From CAYFMP01 sp964344215 (lineage in GTDB: Bacteria; Pseudomonadota; Alphaproteobacteria; Rhodospirillales; Casp-alpha2): a DNA stretch of 58,079 bases. The position numbers and the translations under genes were made by a program. A model generated the notes under the pieces. That model saw nothing but the letters and a program-made list of their open reading frames with translations. It had not been told where the DNA came from and did not search any database. Each line of letters begins with the position of its first letter. Positions within the stretch are counted from its first letter, which is position 1. Where the stretch lies: the NCBI GenBank assembly GCA_964344215.1, contig CAYFMP010000016.1, positions 1-58,079 of the forward strand. Direction: 5' to 3'. This document shows, one piece after another, positions 33,513-40,853 of the stretch.

Positions 33513-33958
33513 CCGATCTCTATTTCGAGGACTTCGAGCCGGGCCGGCGGTTTGCGACCGGCGGCAAGACGTTGAGCGAAGCGGAGATTCTCGATTACGC
33601 CTGGGCCAACGACCCGCAGCCCTTCCACATCGACGCCGGGGCGGCCGAGGCCGGGCCCTACGGCGGCTTGATCGCGTCCGGGTTCCAGACGCTGGCGGTG
33701 ACGTTCCGGCTGTTCTATGCCGAAAAGATCATCAACGCCGCTTCCATGGGCTCGCCCGGCATCGACGAGCTCAAGTGGCTGAAGCCGGTGCGGCCCGGCG
33801 ACACGCTCCGGGTCGAGGCCGAAGTGCTCGACGCCCGGCCGTCGAAATCGAAGCCGGACCGCGGCATCGCCCGTATCGAATACACGACGCTCAACCAGGA
33901 CGACGAGGCGGTGATGACCTACATCACCACCCACATCCTCAGGCGGCGGCCTGGTTGA
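33509..33958 (+). CDS. MaoC-like hotdog dehydratase
   Basis: A 149-residue single-domain MaoC protein. The hydratase signature NDPQPFHIDAGAAEAGPYGG (about residues 32-51) has the catalytic Asp and His, followed by LIASGFQTLAVTFRL. Family members hydrate enoyl-CoA or other unsaturated acyl thioesters. Start ATG 33509 overlaps the GFA stop by 4 bases; translation of the upstream frame gives non-homologous sequence. Downstream lie EamA gene remnants. Its substrate and link to formaldehyde metabolism are unclear; co-transcription may be coincidental. Confidence 0.88.
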   Translation: MTDLYFEDFEPGRRFATGGKTLSEAEILDYAWANDPQPFHIDAGAAEAGPYGGLIASGFQTLAVTFRLFYAEKIINAASMGSPGIDELKWLKPVRPGDTLRVEAEVLDARPSKSKPDRGIARIEYTTLNQDDEAVMTYITTHILRRRPG

Positions 33959-33975
33959 AACCCGCCGACGTCCCG

Positions 33976-34135
33976 ATGGGCGTCGCCGTGCCCCTGATCT
34001 GGGGCTGGGCGTCACCTTCGCCAAGGCGGTGCTCGATCAGTTCCCGCCGATCCTGCTGATGGCCTTCCGCTTCGGCCTGACGGCGGTGTTGCCGGTGTGA
34101 TTCGTCGGGCCGCACCGCCGCCGACCCGGGAGTGA
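33976..34135 (+). pseudogene. Remnant of a DMT/EamA transporter gene, 5' part
   Basis: MGVAVPLIWG starts in one frame; a shift then gives LGVTFAKAVLDQFPPILLMA and FRFGLTAVLPV before a TGA, the familiar start of an EamA-family permease. A frameshift near 34003 and premature stops make it non-functional. Its last bases, CCGACCCGGGAGTGAGGGA, recur at 35472-35490 after the AT-rich insert. Confidence 0.75.
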
Positions 34136-34204
34136 GGGAAATCAAAGTGGCGATTCCATTATCGATTTATCAAACCAGGTAAATTCCATAAAATGTCCTA
34201 AAAA

Positions 34205-34765
34205 TTGTTGAGTCACAATTTGGGGATCGGCACATTGAATCTGATCGAACTAATTGAATTCATAGGGAAAAGTTCGCAGCATCGATATCTTTATCATTTC
34301 ACTGATGAAGCTAACTTTCCTTCAATCGACGAAAAGGGACTCGTTTCTAAGGAACGAATGCGCTCAGAAGGTTGGTGGCCACATACCACTGGCGGCAACA
34401 AATTGAGTCATGACCTTGATTCACGATACGGCCTGGATCAATACGTCAGTCTGTGTTTAACGCGCAATCACCCAATGAAATACCTAGCGGAAAAAGATGG
34501 GAGATTACCCAATTCACGGTACCTCGCTATCGACCCAAACGTTCTACAAATAGAAGGAACGATTTTAACACTTGGTGTAGCGAATGCATCCAGTGTCGAA
34601 AGGTTGCCTATAACACAAGCAATTGAGAAATTGGATATTGAGGTTCTTTACCAACGTACTGACTGGTCTGACCCACAAGTTCAACAACGCCTACGAACTG
34701 CGGAGAAATTTGAGGTCCTCGTGCCGAATAATGTGCCAAGAGATTTGATTGTGGGAATCATGTAA
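34205..34765 (+). CDS. darT1: DarT1-like DNA ADP-ribosyltransferase toxin
   Basis: A 186-residue protein resembling DarT toxins, which attach ADP-ribose from NAD+ to DNA bases; the DarT1 branch modifies guanosine. The NAD-binding opening is YLYHFTDEANFPSIDEKGLV (about residues 28-47), with the His and Thr of the family. A second block is VSLCLTRNHPMKYLAEKDGR, and the catalytic-type Glu is placed in EKFEVLVPNNVPRDLIVGIM at the C-terminus, as in DarT KAEVLV-type ends. The start is unclear: the first in-frame candidates are TTG at 34205 and 34208, with no good ribosome site. The NADAR-like gene begins immediately after its TAA. AT-rich codon use sets it apart from all neighbours. Assignment rests on motifs and partner, not a search. 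Confidence 0.78.
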   Translation: MLSHNLGIGTLNLIELIEFIGKSSQHRYLYHFTDEANFPSIDEKGLVSKERMRSEGWWPHTTGGNKLSHDLDSRYGLDQYVSLCLTRNHPMKYLAEKDGRLPNSRYLAIDPNVLQIEGTILTLGVANASSVERLPITQAIEKLDIEVLYQRTDWSDPQVQQRLRTAEKFEVLVPNNVPRDLIVGIM

Positions 34766-35410
34766 ATGGCGAGTAGACCTGTATTCATACCCGAATATCG
34801 AGGACCATCTTTGGTTAAGGAGCAGATGTTTGAGTTTACGTGGGCTCCAGGTTTTGCAGAAGTGCAAAAGAAAAAGAATATTTGCGCTCTCCACGAAGAA
34901 GCGCACCGCCATGGTATAAACAATATATTAGAAATTTCGTCCAAGTCGGCTCATAAACTTGGGAAAAGGTTAAGCGCGTTTAGTCTCCAAATCGATTTAA
35001 ATGGAATTAGTTATCCATTGGAGAGTGTTTACCAGGGTTCAAAGGTTTTTGAGGACTGTGGTCCGTTCCCAGAGATATTCTCTTTAGCCCCAAGAGAAGC
35101 AAAGAAATTTATTCGGAATCACAAATGCGGTCGTTTAAAACATTTCTTTTTTGAGGGAAGAACGTACCCATTATCTCCAAAGAATGCGTTTTATGACTGG
35201 CTTTATATTAAATCTCTAGAAAATCACGCAGACTGGATTGAAAAGAATGTCTCCTATGATGCTTTTACTGATATTGAGTTCAACCCGACCAAGCAGATAA
35301 ATTGCCAAGCTAGAGCCTTCGCTGAATTTATGAGCCTTATGAAAAAGTCGAAGCTTAGCCAAGCGGCGTCGAATTTCGATTTTTTTGTCTCAATGTTGCC
35401 TGCAATTTAA
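34766..35410 (+). CDS. NADAR-like antitoxin of the DarT1 system
   Basis: A 214-residue protein whose middle matches the NADAR (YbiA-like) fold: GISYPLESVYQGSKVFEDCG (the E-x-x-YQ-x-x-K pattern, about residues 85-104) and FSLAPREAKKFIRN, then PLSPKNAFYDWLYIKSLE, YDAFTDIEFNPTKQINCQAR and FAEFMSLMKK. NADAR enzymes of DarT1 operons remove ADP-ribose from guanosine in DNA and so neutralise the toxin. It starts directly after the toxin stop (TAAATG), so the pair is translationally coupled. The first 75 residues are an additional region with no recognised family. Codon use is AT-rich like the toxin. The toxin-first order matches known DarT operons. Confidence 0.78.
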   Translation: MASRPVFIPEYRGPSLVKEQMFEFTWAPGFAEVQKKKNICALHEEAHRHGINNILEISSKSAHKLGKRLSAFSLQIDLNGISYPLESVYQGSKVFEDCGPFPEIFSLAPREAKKFIRNHKCGRLKHFFFEGRTYPLSPKNAFYDWLYIKSLENHADWIEKNVSYDAFTDIEFNPTKQINCQARAFAEFMSLMKKSKLSQAASNFDFFVSMLPAI

Positions 35411-35486
35411 TTGTCGCAGAAGACGAATCGCCGTCATCGTCTTCGAACGCCCCGCCGTGATCGCCCCGCCACCGACCCGAGAGTGA
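35411..35486 (+). pseudogene. Remnant of a DMT/EamA transporter gene, 3' end
   Basis: One frame reads RRIAVIVFERPAVIAPPPTRE and a stop, a plausible EamA C-terminus. PPPTRE and the stop are also present at the end of the 5' remnant (34115-34135), so the AT-rich insert sits between two copies of the gene's end. Confidence 0.6.
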
Positions 35487-35501
35487 GGGAGAGGTGTTTG
35501 C

Positions 35502-36049
35502 GTGATTGAAGCGGGAGTATGCATGATCGTTCGTCGTTGGCGTGGCCAGGTGGCGATTTGGAAGAGCTTTTGGCTGTTCGGCGTGGGTGGCGGGCTCCTC
35601 CTCAGCCTCCCCATCCTTGGGGGAATGCTGGCGCTGACCGACGTGCCGGACCCGACGACGGCTTCGATTATTCTTGCGCCCTCGGTGTGTTGCTCGTCTA
35701 TATGACCTGGGCGTTCGTCGACATCTGGTGGGCCGCCTCGCGCTATCGCCAAAACCCGGCCTGGCCGCTGCCGGCGAAGATCGCCGTCGCGGCGGAAACC
35801 TCCAAAATCATTCTTCTGGTCGCCGGCGTCCTGTTCGCCGATACCGGCCAGGAGGTGCCTAAATATTCTTTTTACTTGACTTTCATCCTATTTCATGTTT
35901 TGTTCTTTAGGTTTTCCGGATGGGAAACCGGTGCTCCTCGATCGGACGCCGTCGTCAATCCCGAGAAGGCGGAAAAGACAGGTTGCGACGCTGGAACGAC
36001 AAGGAAGGTGCGGGAATATGGGGGAGGGCGCGGCAATGACGACGGATGA
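35502..36049 (+). pseudogene. Frameshifted small membrane protein gene
   Basis: The first frame gives SFWLFGVGGGLLLSLPILGG and ALTDVPDPTTASIIL, then stops at 35705. The next frame continues ALGVLLVYMTWAFVDIWWAA and ETSKIILLVAGVLFADTGQE, so one three- or four-segment membrane protein is split by a shift near 35675-35685. The 3' part beyond VPKYSFYLTFILF is AT-rich and then degenerates to polar sequence, so the original C-terminus may also be lost. GTG at 35502 or ATG at 35523 could be the start. No family is recognised. It lies right after the AT-rich insert in a zone of general decay. Confidence 0.6.
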
Positions 36050-36291
36050 CGACCTCCCGACCCCTTCGCGCGGCGCTATCGGGCGCAAGACGGGGCTTGG
36101 AACCGAACAGCGACTAAGAAGCATGACGACAATCGGACGACAGGATGACGACATCATGACTACATCGGGACGACATGGCGACGGCAACCGGACGACCGGG
36201 CGACGGCATGAGGCCGGCGAACGCGCCACCCCTTGACGCGGGGGCGCAAAGGCGGTTGCTTTTGGGGTAATTTCGCGGGGAGGAAACATAA
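36050..36291. other. Intergenic stretch with degenerate GACGACA-type repeats
   Basis: From about 36120 to 36210 the sequence repeats short units such as ATGACGACA, GGACGACA and GGACGACC at irregular 10-14-base spacing. No gene is supported. The second GFA gene begins at 36292 after GGGGAGGAAACAT. Confidence 0.5.
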
Positions 36292-36735
36292 ATGATGTCA
36301 ACGGACCGGCAAACGGGCGGCTGCCTGTGCGGGGCGGTGCGCTTCACGGCACCCGCCGAGGCCAATTGGGTGGCCCATTGCCATTGCGAAAGCTGCCGCC
36401 GCGCCGTCGGCGCGCCGCTGACCAGTTGGGCCGGGTTCGACGAAGGCGCGGTCAGGTTCGACGGCGCCGCGCCGGGCGACTTCGAATCGTCGCCGGGCAC
36501 GCACCGCCTGTTCTGCGGCACCTGCGGCACCTCGCTCGGCATGTCGAGCGCGTCGCGCCATCCCGGCGAGTTCTTCGTCCTGCTCGGCGTCTTCGACGAA
36601 CCGGCCGCCTATAGGCCAGTCGACCATGTCCACGTGGATGAGAAAATCGCCTGGCTGCGGCTGGCCGACGGCCTGCCCCAACACAGCGGTCCCGACCCGG
36701 TCCGACCCGGAACCCGCAGCCAAGGCGAAGCGTGA
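36292..36735 (+). CDS. GFA-family protein 2
   Basis: A 147-residue GFA-family zinc protein. Motifs: GGCLCGAVRFTA, HCHCESCRRAVG (about residues 29-40) and FCGTCGTSLGM (about residues 74-84). It ends with the usual HVDEKIAWLRLADGLPQH. ATG 36292 (MMST) has GGGGAGGA upstream. The stop overlaps a possible GTG start of the ureohydrolase gene, but the true ureohydrolase ATG is 27 bases on. Activity is not established for most of the family. It is one of three GFA copies in 5 kb; it shares about the same architecture but differs clearly in sequence from copies 1 and 3, so they are old paralogues. Confidence 0.9.
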   Translation: MMSTDRQTGGCLCGAVRFTAPAEANWVAHCHCESCRRAVGAPLTSWAGFDEGAVRFDGAAPGDFESSPGTHRLFCGTCGTSLGMSSASRHPGEFFVLLGVFDEPAAYRPVDHVHVDEKIAWLRLADGLPQHSGPDPVRPGTRSQGEA

Positions 36736-36761
36736 GCCGCATCCTTTCAGGAGGACAGCCG

Positions 36762-37733
36762 ATGGCCGACAACACCTACGACACGGGACGCCTCAATCTG
36801 CCGTTCGTCGGTCATTGCACCTTCGGCAAGCAGCCGGCGTGTTTGGATTGGGACACCATCGACGCCGACGTGGCGGTGTTGGGCGTGCCGTTCGACATGG
36901 GCACCCAGTACCGCTCCGGGGCACGGTTCGGGCCGCGCGCCATCCGCGAGGCGTCGACGCTGTTCTCGTTCGGCCACGGCGGCGCCTACGACTTCGAGGA
37001 CGACGTCGTCTACCTGCCGGCCGACCGCGTTAGCATCGTCGATATCGGCGATGCCGACATCGTGCATACCGACACCACGAAGAGCCACGACAACGCCGAA
37101 CTGGCCGTCCGCAAGATCCTCGAGGCCGGCGCCCTGCCGGTGGTGCTGGGCGGCGACCACTCGGTGTCGGTCCCCTGCTTGAAGGCGTTCGCCGGCGGGG
37201 ACCCGATCCACATCATCCATGTCGATGCGCACTTGGATTTCGTCGACGAGCGCCACGGCGTGCGCTACGGCCACGGCAACCCGCTGCGCCGCGCGTCCGA
37301 GATGAAGCACGTCAGCGGCTTCACCCAGCTCGGCATCCGCAACGTCTCGTCGTCGAACCAGGCCGACTACGAGGCGGCGCGCCAGGCCGGCTCCGACATC
37401 CTCTCCGTGCGCGACGTGCGTCGCCTCGGCACGGAAGGCGTGTTGGCGCGCATCCCGGAAGGCGTTCGCTATTACTGCACCATCGACATCGACGGTTTCG
37501 ACCCCTCGATCGCGCCCGGCACCGGGACGCCGAGCCACGGCGGCTTTCAGTACTACGAGGTGCTGGAAATCCTGCAAGGGCTGACGACCAAGGGCGAGGT
37601 CGCCGGCATCGACCTGGTCGAGGTGGCGCCCGATTACGACCCGTCCGGCATCACCTCGTTCCTGGCCGCCCAGTTGCTGCTCAATTTTCTCGGCTTCGTG
37701 TTCGAGGCGCGGGTTCAGGCGGGCGGCCGATGA
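36762..37733 (+). CDS. Agmatinase/ureohydrolase family protein
   Basis: A 323-residue binuclear-manganese ureohydrolase. Metal motifs are complete: GGDHSVSVP (about residues 128-136), HVDAHLDF (about 151-158) and DIDGFDPSIAPGTGTPSHGG (about 244-263). The family hydrolyses guanidino compounds (agmatine, guanidinobutyrate, guanidinopropionate and others) to urea and an amine. The FGPRAIREAS loop is also standard. ATG 36762 has AGGAGGACA nine bases upstream. The third GFA gene overlaps its stop as ATGA. Which guanidino compound is cleaved cannot be told from the motifs. Confidence 0.9.
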   Translation: MADNTYDTGRLNLPFVGHCTFGKQPACLDWDTIDADVAVLGVPFDMGTQYRSGARFGPRAIREASTLFSFGHGGAYDFEDDVVYLPADRVSIVDIGDADIVHTDTTKSHDNAELAVRKILEAGALPVVLGGDHSVSVPCLKAFAGGDPIHIIHVDAHLDFVDERHGVRYGHGNPLRRASEMKHVSGFTQLGIRNVSSSNQADYEAARQAGSDILSVRDVRRLGTEGVLARIPEGVRYYCTIDIDGFDPSIAPGTGTPSHGGFQYYEVLEILQGLTTKGEVAGIDLVEVAPDYDPSGITSFLAAQLLLNFLGFVFEARVQAGGR

Positions 37734-38152
37734 GCGGCGACGTCAAGACGGGGCGGTGTCTGTGCGGCGCCGTCGCCTTCGAGACGACGGGCGATCCCCT
37801 GTGGGTCGCCAACTGCCATTGCTCGGACTGCCGCCGGGCCAGCGGCGGGCCGATGGTGACTTATGCCGGCTTCGCCGACGACGCCGTCGCCTTCACCCGT
37901 GGCGAGCCGAAGTCGTACGCCTCCTCGCCCGGCGTCGTCCGCCAGTTCTGCCAAGACTGCGGCACTTCGCTGACCTACCGCTCGGAGCGCTGGCCCGGCG
38001 AGATCCACGTGCTGGTCGCCGCCTTCGACGAGCCCGCCGCGTTCTCGCCCGAGGGCCACGTGTATACCGCCGAACAGGTGCCGTGGCTGAGTTTCGACGA
38101 CGGGCTGCCGCGCCATAATACGGTGCCGTCGGACTCGGACGGCGACGGCTGA
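37730..38152 (+). CDS. GFA-family protein 3
   Basis: A 140-residue GFA-family zinc protein with GRCLCGAVAFET, NCHCSDCRRASG (about residues 30-41) and FCQDCGTSLTY. ATG overlaps the ureohydrolase stop by 4 bases (ATGA), so it is translationally coupled to that gene. The shared operon with a urea-releasing enzyme argues against a simple formaldehyde role for this copy. C-terminal VPWLSFDDGLPRHNTVPSDS is usual for the family. Confidence 0.9.
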   Translation: MSGDVKTGRCLCGAVAFETTGDPLWVANCHCSDCRRASGGPMVTYAGFADDAVAFTRGEPKSYASSPGVVRQFCQDCGTSLTYRSERWPGEIHVLVAAFDEPAAFSPEGHVYTAEQVPWLSFDDGLPRHNTVPSDSDGDG

Positions 38153-38279
38153 GCGGGCTCGCCCGCCGACACCCGAAGAACCGTATTGCGCCGGCCGTTG
38201 ATCGGCAGTAAAGGGGTCGGACGGCCTCTTTCTTTTTCGCTCGTCCCGGCGAAGCGCCGGGCCGGCCGGAGAACCCGCC

Positions 38280-39527
38280 ATGTGGCTCACGCTTCGCTCG
38301 GTTTCGCCCTTGTTGGGCGGCATGGCGCTGTTGATGCTGGGGTCGAGCGCGCTCAGGACTCTGATCGCTCTGACCATGGCCGAACAGCAGTTCCCGTCGT
38401 GGGTGGCCGGTATCGTGATGTCGGCGCAGTTTGCCGGGTTGGTGATCGGGCCGTTCTACACGCACCGGCTGATCGCCGCCGTCGGCCATATCCGCGCCTT
38501 CGCCACCTACGGCTCGGTGGCCTCGGCCGTGGCTCTGGCTTATCCCTTTTTGATCGACCCCTGGGTCTGGGGCGGACTGCAGTTCACCCAGGGGTTCTGC
38601 CTGATCGGCATGTGGATGTGCACGGAGAGCTGGCTCAACGACAAATGCACCAACGATATCCGCGGCCGCGTGCACTCGCTCTACCAGATCACCGTCTATC
38701 TGTTCCAGGGCTCGGCCCAGTTCCTCTTGAACCTGCCCGACTCGACCGGCTTCGGCCTCTTCATCCTGACCTCGGTATTGGTGTCCTTATCTGTGGTGCC
38801 GATCGCCGCCGCCCGCACCGAGGCGCCGCCGGTTCCCGAGCCGGTGCGCCTGAAGTTCCGCGAGCTCTACGAGATTTCGCCGAGCGGCATGTTCGCCTGT
38901 TTCGCGTCCGGCGCCTTGCTCGGCGCGGTCTACGGCCTCGGCCCGTTCTTCGCCGAGCAGGTCGGCCTCGAGCGCGCCGCCATCACCCGCTTCATGGGAG
39001 CGATGATCGTCGGCGGGCTGCTTCTGCAATGGCCGTTCGGGCGTCTGTCGGACCGCATGGACCGGCGCACGGTGATCGTCCTGATCGCGCTCGGAACCTT
39101 GATCGTCTGCCTCGCCATCATGACCAAGACCGCCGGCAACGGCTGGGGCCTGATGGGACTGGCGGCGCTCTACGGCGGCTTCGCCTTCGCCATGTACCCG
39201 GTCAGCATGGCCTACGCCAACGATCAGGCCGACAAGGCCGACCTGGTCGCCCTGAGCGGCGGCCTGCTGGTCGCCTACGGTATCGGCGCCATGCTCGGGC
39301 CGTTGGGCGCATCGGTGTTGATGGACTTGAGCGGCCCCGGCGGCCTCTATCAGTTCTGCGCGCTGATCGCCACCATCACCATCGCCGTCACCATATGGCG
39401 GATGCGCCAGCGCCGGGCGCCGCCGGTCTCCGAGCAGAGCGATTTCCGGCCGGTGCCGAGGACCTCGCCGGTCGCCAGCAGCATGGACCCGAGAGCCGAG
39501 CCGACGGCCGACGACGGCGGCGATTGA
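38280..39527 (+). CDS. Major facilitator superfamily transporter (YcaD-like)
   Basis: A 415-residue MFS permease with about 12 membrane segments. It starts LGGMALLMLGSSALRTLIAL; the loop 2-3 is HRLIAAVGHIRAF and the equivalent second-half loop GRLSDRMDRRTVIVL has the MFS Arg/Asp pattern. GMWMCTESWLNDKCTNDIRG (about residues 117-136) is typical of YcaD-like carriers. The 40-residue C-terminal tail is polar. ATG is preceded by GCCGGAGAACCC, a fair ribosome site. No neighbour suggests a substrate. Confidence 0.87.
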   Translation: MWLTLRSVSPLLGGMALLMLGSSALRTLIALTMAEQQFPSWVAGIVMSAQFAGLVIGPFYTHRLIAAVGHIRAFATYGSVASAVALAYPFLIDPWVWGGLQFTQGFCLIGMWMCTESWLNDKCTNDIRGRVHSLYQITVYLFQGSAQFLLNLPDSTGFGLFILTSVLVSLSVVPIAAARTEAPPVPEPVRLKFRELYEISPSGMFACFASGALLGAVYGLGPFFAEQVGLERAAITRFMGAMIVGGLLLQWPFGRLSDRMDRRTVIVLIALGTLIVCLAIMTKTAGNGWGLMGLAALYGGFAFAMYPVSMAYANDQADKADLVALSGGLLVAYGIGAMLGPLGASVLMDLSGPGGLYQFCALIATITIAVTIWRMRQRRAPPVSEQSDFRPVPRTSPVASSMDPRAEPTADDGGD

Positions 39528-39584
39528 GCGCATCGCGGGCTCGACATACGCCGACGACCCTGTAGGCTGGGGCCTGCCGATCGC

Positions 39585-39617
39585 TAGAGCGGGTCACGTC
39601 GATATGGAATCGCTCTA
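39585..39617. repeat. Palindromic element family A, minimal 33-bp copy
   Basis: It begins TAGAGCGGGTCACGTCGATA and ends GGAATCGCTCTA, the two ends of the 264-bp element joined without the interior. It lies just upstream of the receiver-domain gene. Confidence 0.75.
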
Positions 39618-39631
39618 AAGGGGAAAGGGTA

Positions 39632-40015
39632 ATGGCCGGCGACTTGGAGAGAATTCTTTACGTCGAGGACGAGCCCGATATCCAGGCGATCGCCAAGCTG
39701 GCGCTCGAACAGGTCGGCGGCTTCGAGGTCCTGATCTGCTCGTCCGGAGCGGAAGCGCTTGAACGGGCGGCCGGCTTCACGCCGGACCTGCTGCTGCTCG
39801 ACGTCATGATGCCCGGCATGGACGGCCCCCAGACCCTGGCCGCCCTTCGCCAGGTCCCCGAACTGGCCTCGACGCCGGCCGTGTTCCTGACCGCCAAGGT
39901 GCTGCCGGCCGAGGTCGAGCGCTACAAGGAAATGGGGGCGCTCGACGTCATCCCGAAACCGTTCGATCCGATGACGCTGTCGGATCAGGTCCGCAAGGTC
40001 TGGATGGCGCGCTGA
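39632..40015 (+). CDS. Single-domain response regulator
   Basis: A 127-residue stand-alone receiver (CheY-like) domain. Phosphoacceptor Asp57 is in LLLLDVMMPGMDG, acidic residues are in VEDEPD (about 11-16), Thr87 in FLTAKV and Lys109 in IPKPFDP. No output domain and no histidine kinase nearby, so it may act by binding a partner or as a phosphate shuttle. GGGGAAAGGG lies upstream of the ATG, right after the minimal family A repeat. Confidence 0.93.
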   Translation: MAGDLERILYVEDEPDIQAIAKLALEQVGGFEVLICSSGAEALERAAGFTPDLLLLDVMMPGMDGPQTLAALRQVPELASTPAVFLTAKVLPAEVERYKEMGALDVIPKPFDPMTLSDQVRKVWMAR

Positions 40016-40115
40016 TCCCGTCCCGTCGTCCGCACCGCCCGGCCGCCCGAGGCGAAACGTCGTCGAACGCCCCGTTCATGCTAAACTGAAGCATTGACCC
40101 TTGGGACCGACCGTC

Positions 40116-40853
40116 ATGAGATTTTCGACGCTGGCAATGCTCGCTTGGGCGGCCGTCGGCTGCATCGCCGCGCCGGCGGCGGCCGACGACGGATGGGCCG
40201 AGCCGAGGGCCCGCATGGTCGGTACCATCGTGGAATACGGGCGGAGGTCGGAGCCGGTGGTCGAAGGCGGCGTATTCGCGCCGATTATCCTCGAAACCAT
40301 GAAATCGGTGCCGCGCCACGAATTCGTTCCCCTGGTCCTGCGTCCGGTCGCCTATTACGACCGTCCGTTGCCGATCGGCTACGGCCAGACCATCTCGCAG
40401 CCCTTCATCGTCGCTTTGATGACCTACCTGCTGGCCCCTGAGCCGGACCATGTGGTGCTCGAGGTCGGTACCGGGTCGGGCTACCAGGCGGCGGTACTGT
40501 CGCCGCTGGTCGGGCAGGTCTGCTCCATCGAGATCATCGCTGAGCTTGGCCGCGCCGCGGCCGACCGGCTCCAGCGACTCGGCTACGCCAACGTCGAAAC
40601 CCGAATCGGCGACGGCTACTACGGCTGGCCCGAATGCGGTCCGTTCGACGGCATCGTGGTGACGGCGGCGGCAGGCCACATACCGCCGCCCCTGGTTGAC
40701 CAGCTCAAACCCGGCGGCAAGATGGTAATCCCGGTCGGCGGCCCGTTCTCGACCCAGCAGCTGGTCCTGGTCGAGAACCGCGACGAGGGGCGGATCACCA
40801 CGCGGCAGCTGCTGCCGGTCCGGTTCGTGCCGTTGACCGGCGATCATCCGTAA
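40116..40853 (+). CDS. Exported protein-L-isoaspartate O-methyltransferase-like protein
   Basis: A 245-residue PCMT-family methyltransferase that would methylate L-isoaspartyl residues with S-adenosylmethionine. The SAM loop VLEVGTGSGYQAAVLSPLVG (about residues 114-133) and the family pieces YYDRPLPIGYGQTISQPFIV and FDGIVVTAAAGHIPPPLVDQ are present. MRFSTLAMLAWAAVGCIAAP to AAADD is a clear signal peptide, unusual for an enzyme needing cytosolic SAM, though exported Pcm homologues are known. The membrane spermidine-synthase-like gene begins inside its stop codon (TAATG), so the two are coupled. Confidence 0.88.
   Translation: MRFSTLAMLAWAAVGCIAAPAAADDGWAEPRARMVGTIVEYGRRSEPVVEGGVFAPIILETMKSVPRHEFVPLVLRPVAYYDRPLPIGYGQTISQPFIVALMTYLLAPEPDHVVLEVGTGSGYQAAVLSPLVGQVCSIEIIAELGRAAADRLQRLGYANVETRIGDGYYGWPECGPFDGIVVTAAAGHIPPPLVDQLKPGGKMVIPVGGPFSTQQLVLVENRDEGRITTRQLLPVRFVPLTGDHP

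Larger units (their letters stand above)
34115..35490. mobile_element. AT-rich insert between 25-bp direct repeats, carrying a toxin-antitoxin pair
   Basis: 25-bp repeats at 34115-34139 and 35466-35490 differ at two bases. Between them the DNA switches to markedly AT-rich with different codon use, then returns to GC-rich. The insert holds only the DarT1-like and NADAR-like genes and no integrase or transposase. The repeats correspond to the 3' end of an EamA gene. Acquisition by horizontal transfer is inferred. Confidence 0.65.

Noticed and set aside
33509..33958. Longer MaoC gene beginning at 33431
   Set aside because: The extra codons are the out-of-frame 3' part of the GFA gene; the ATGA junction at 33509 gives the natural start.
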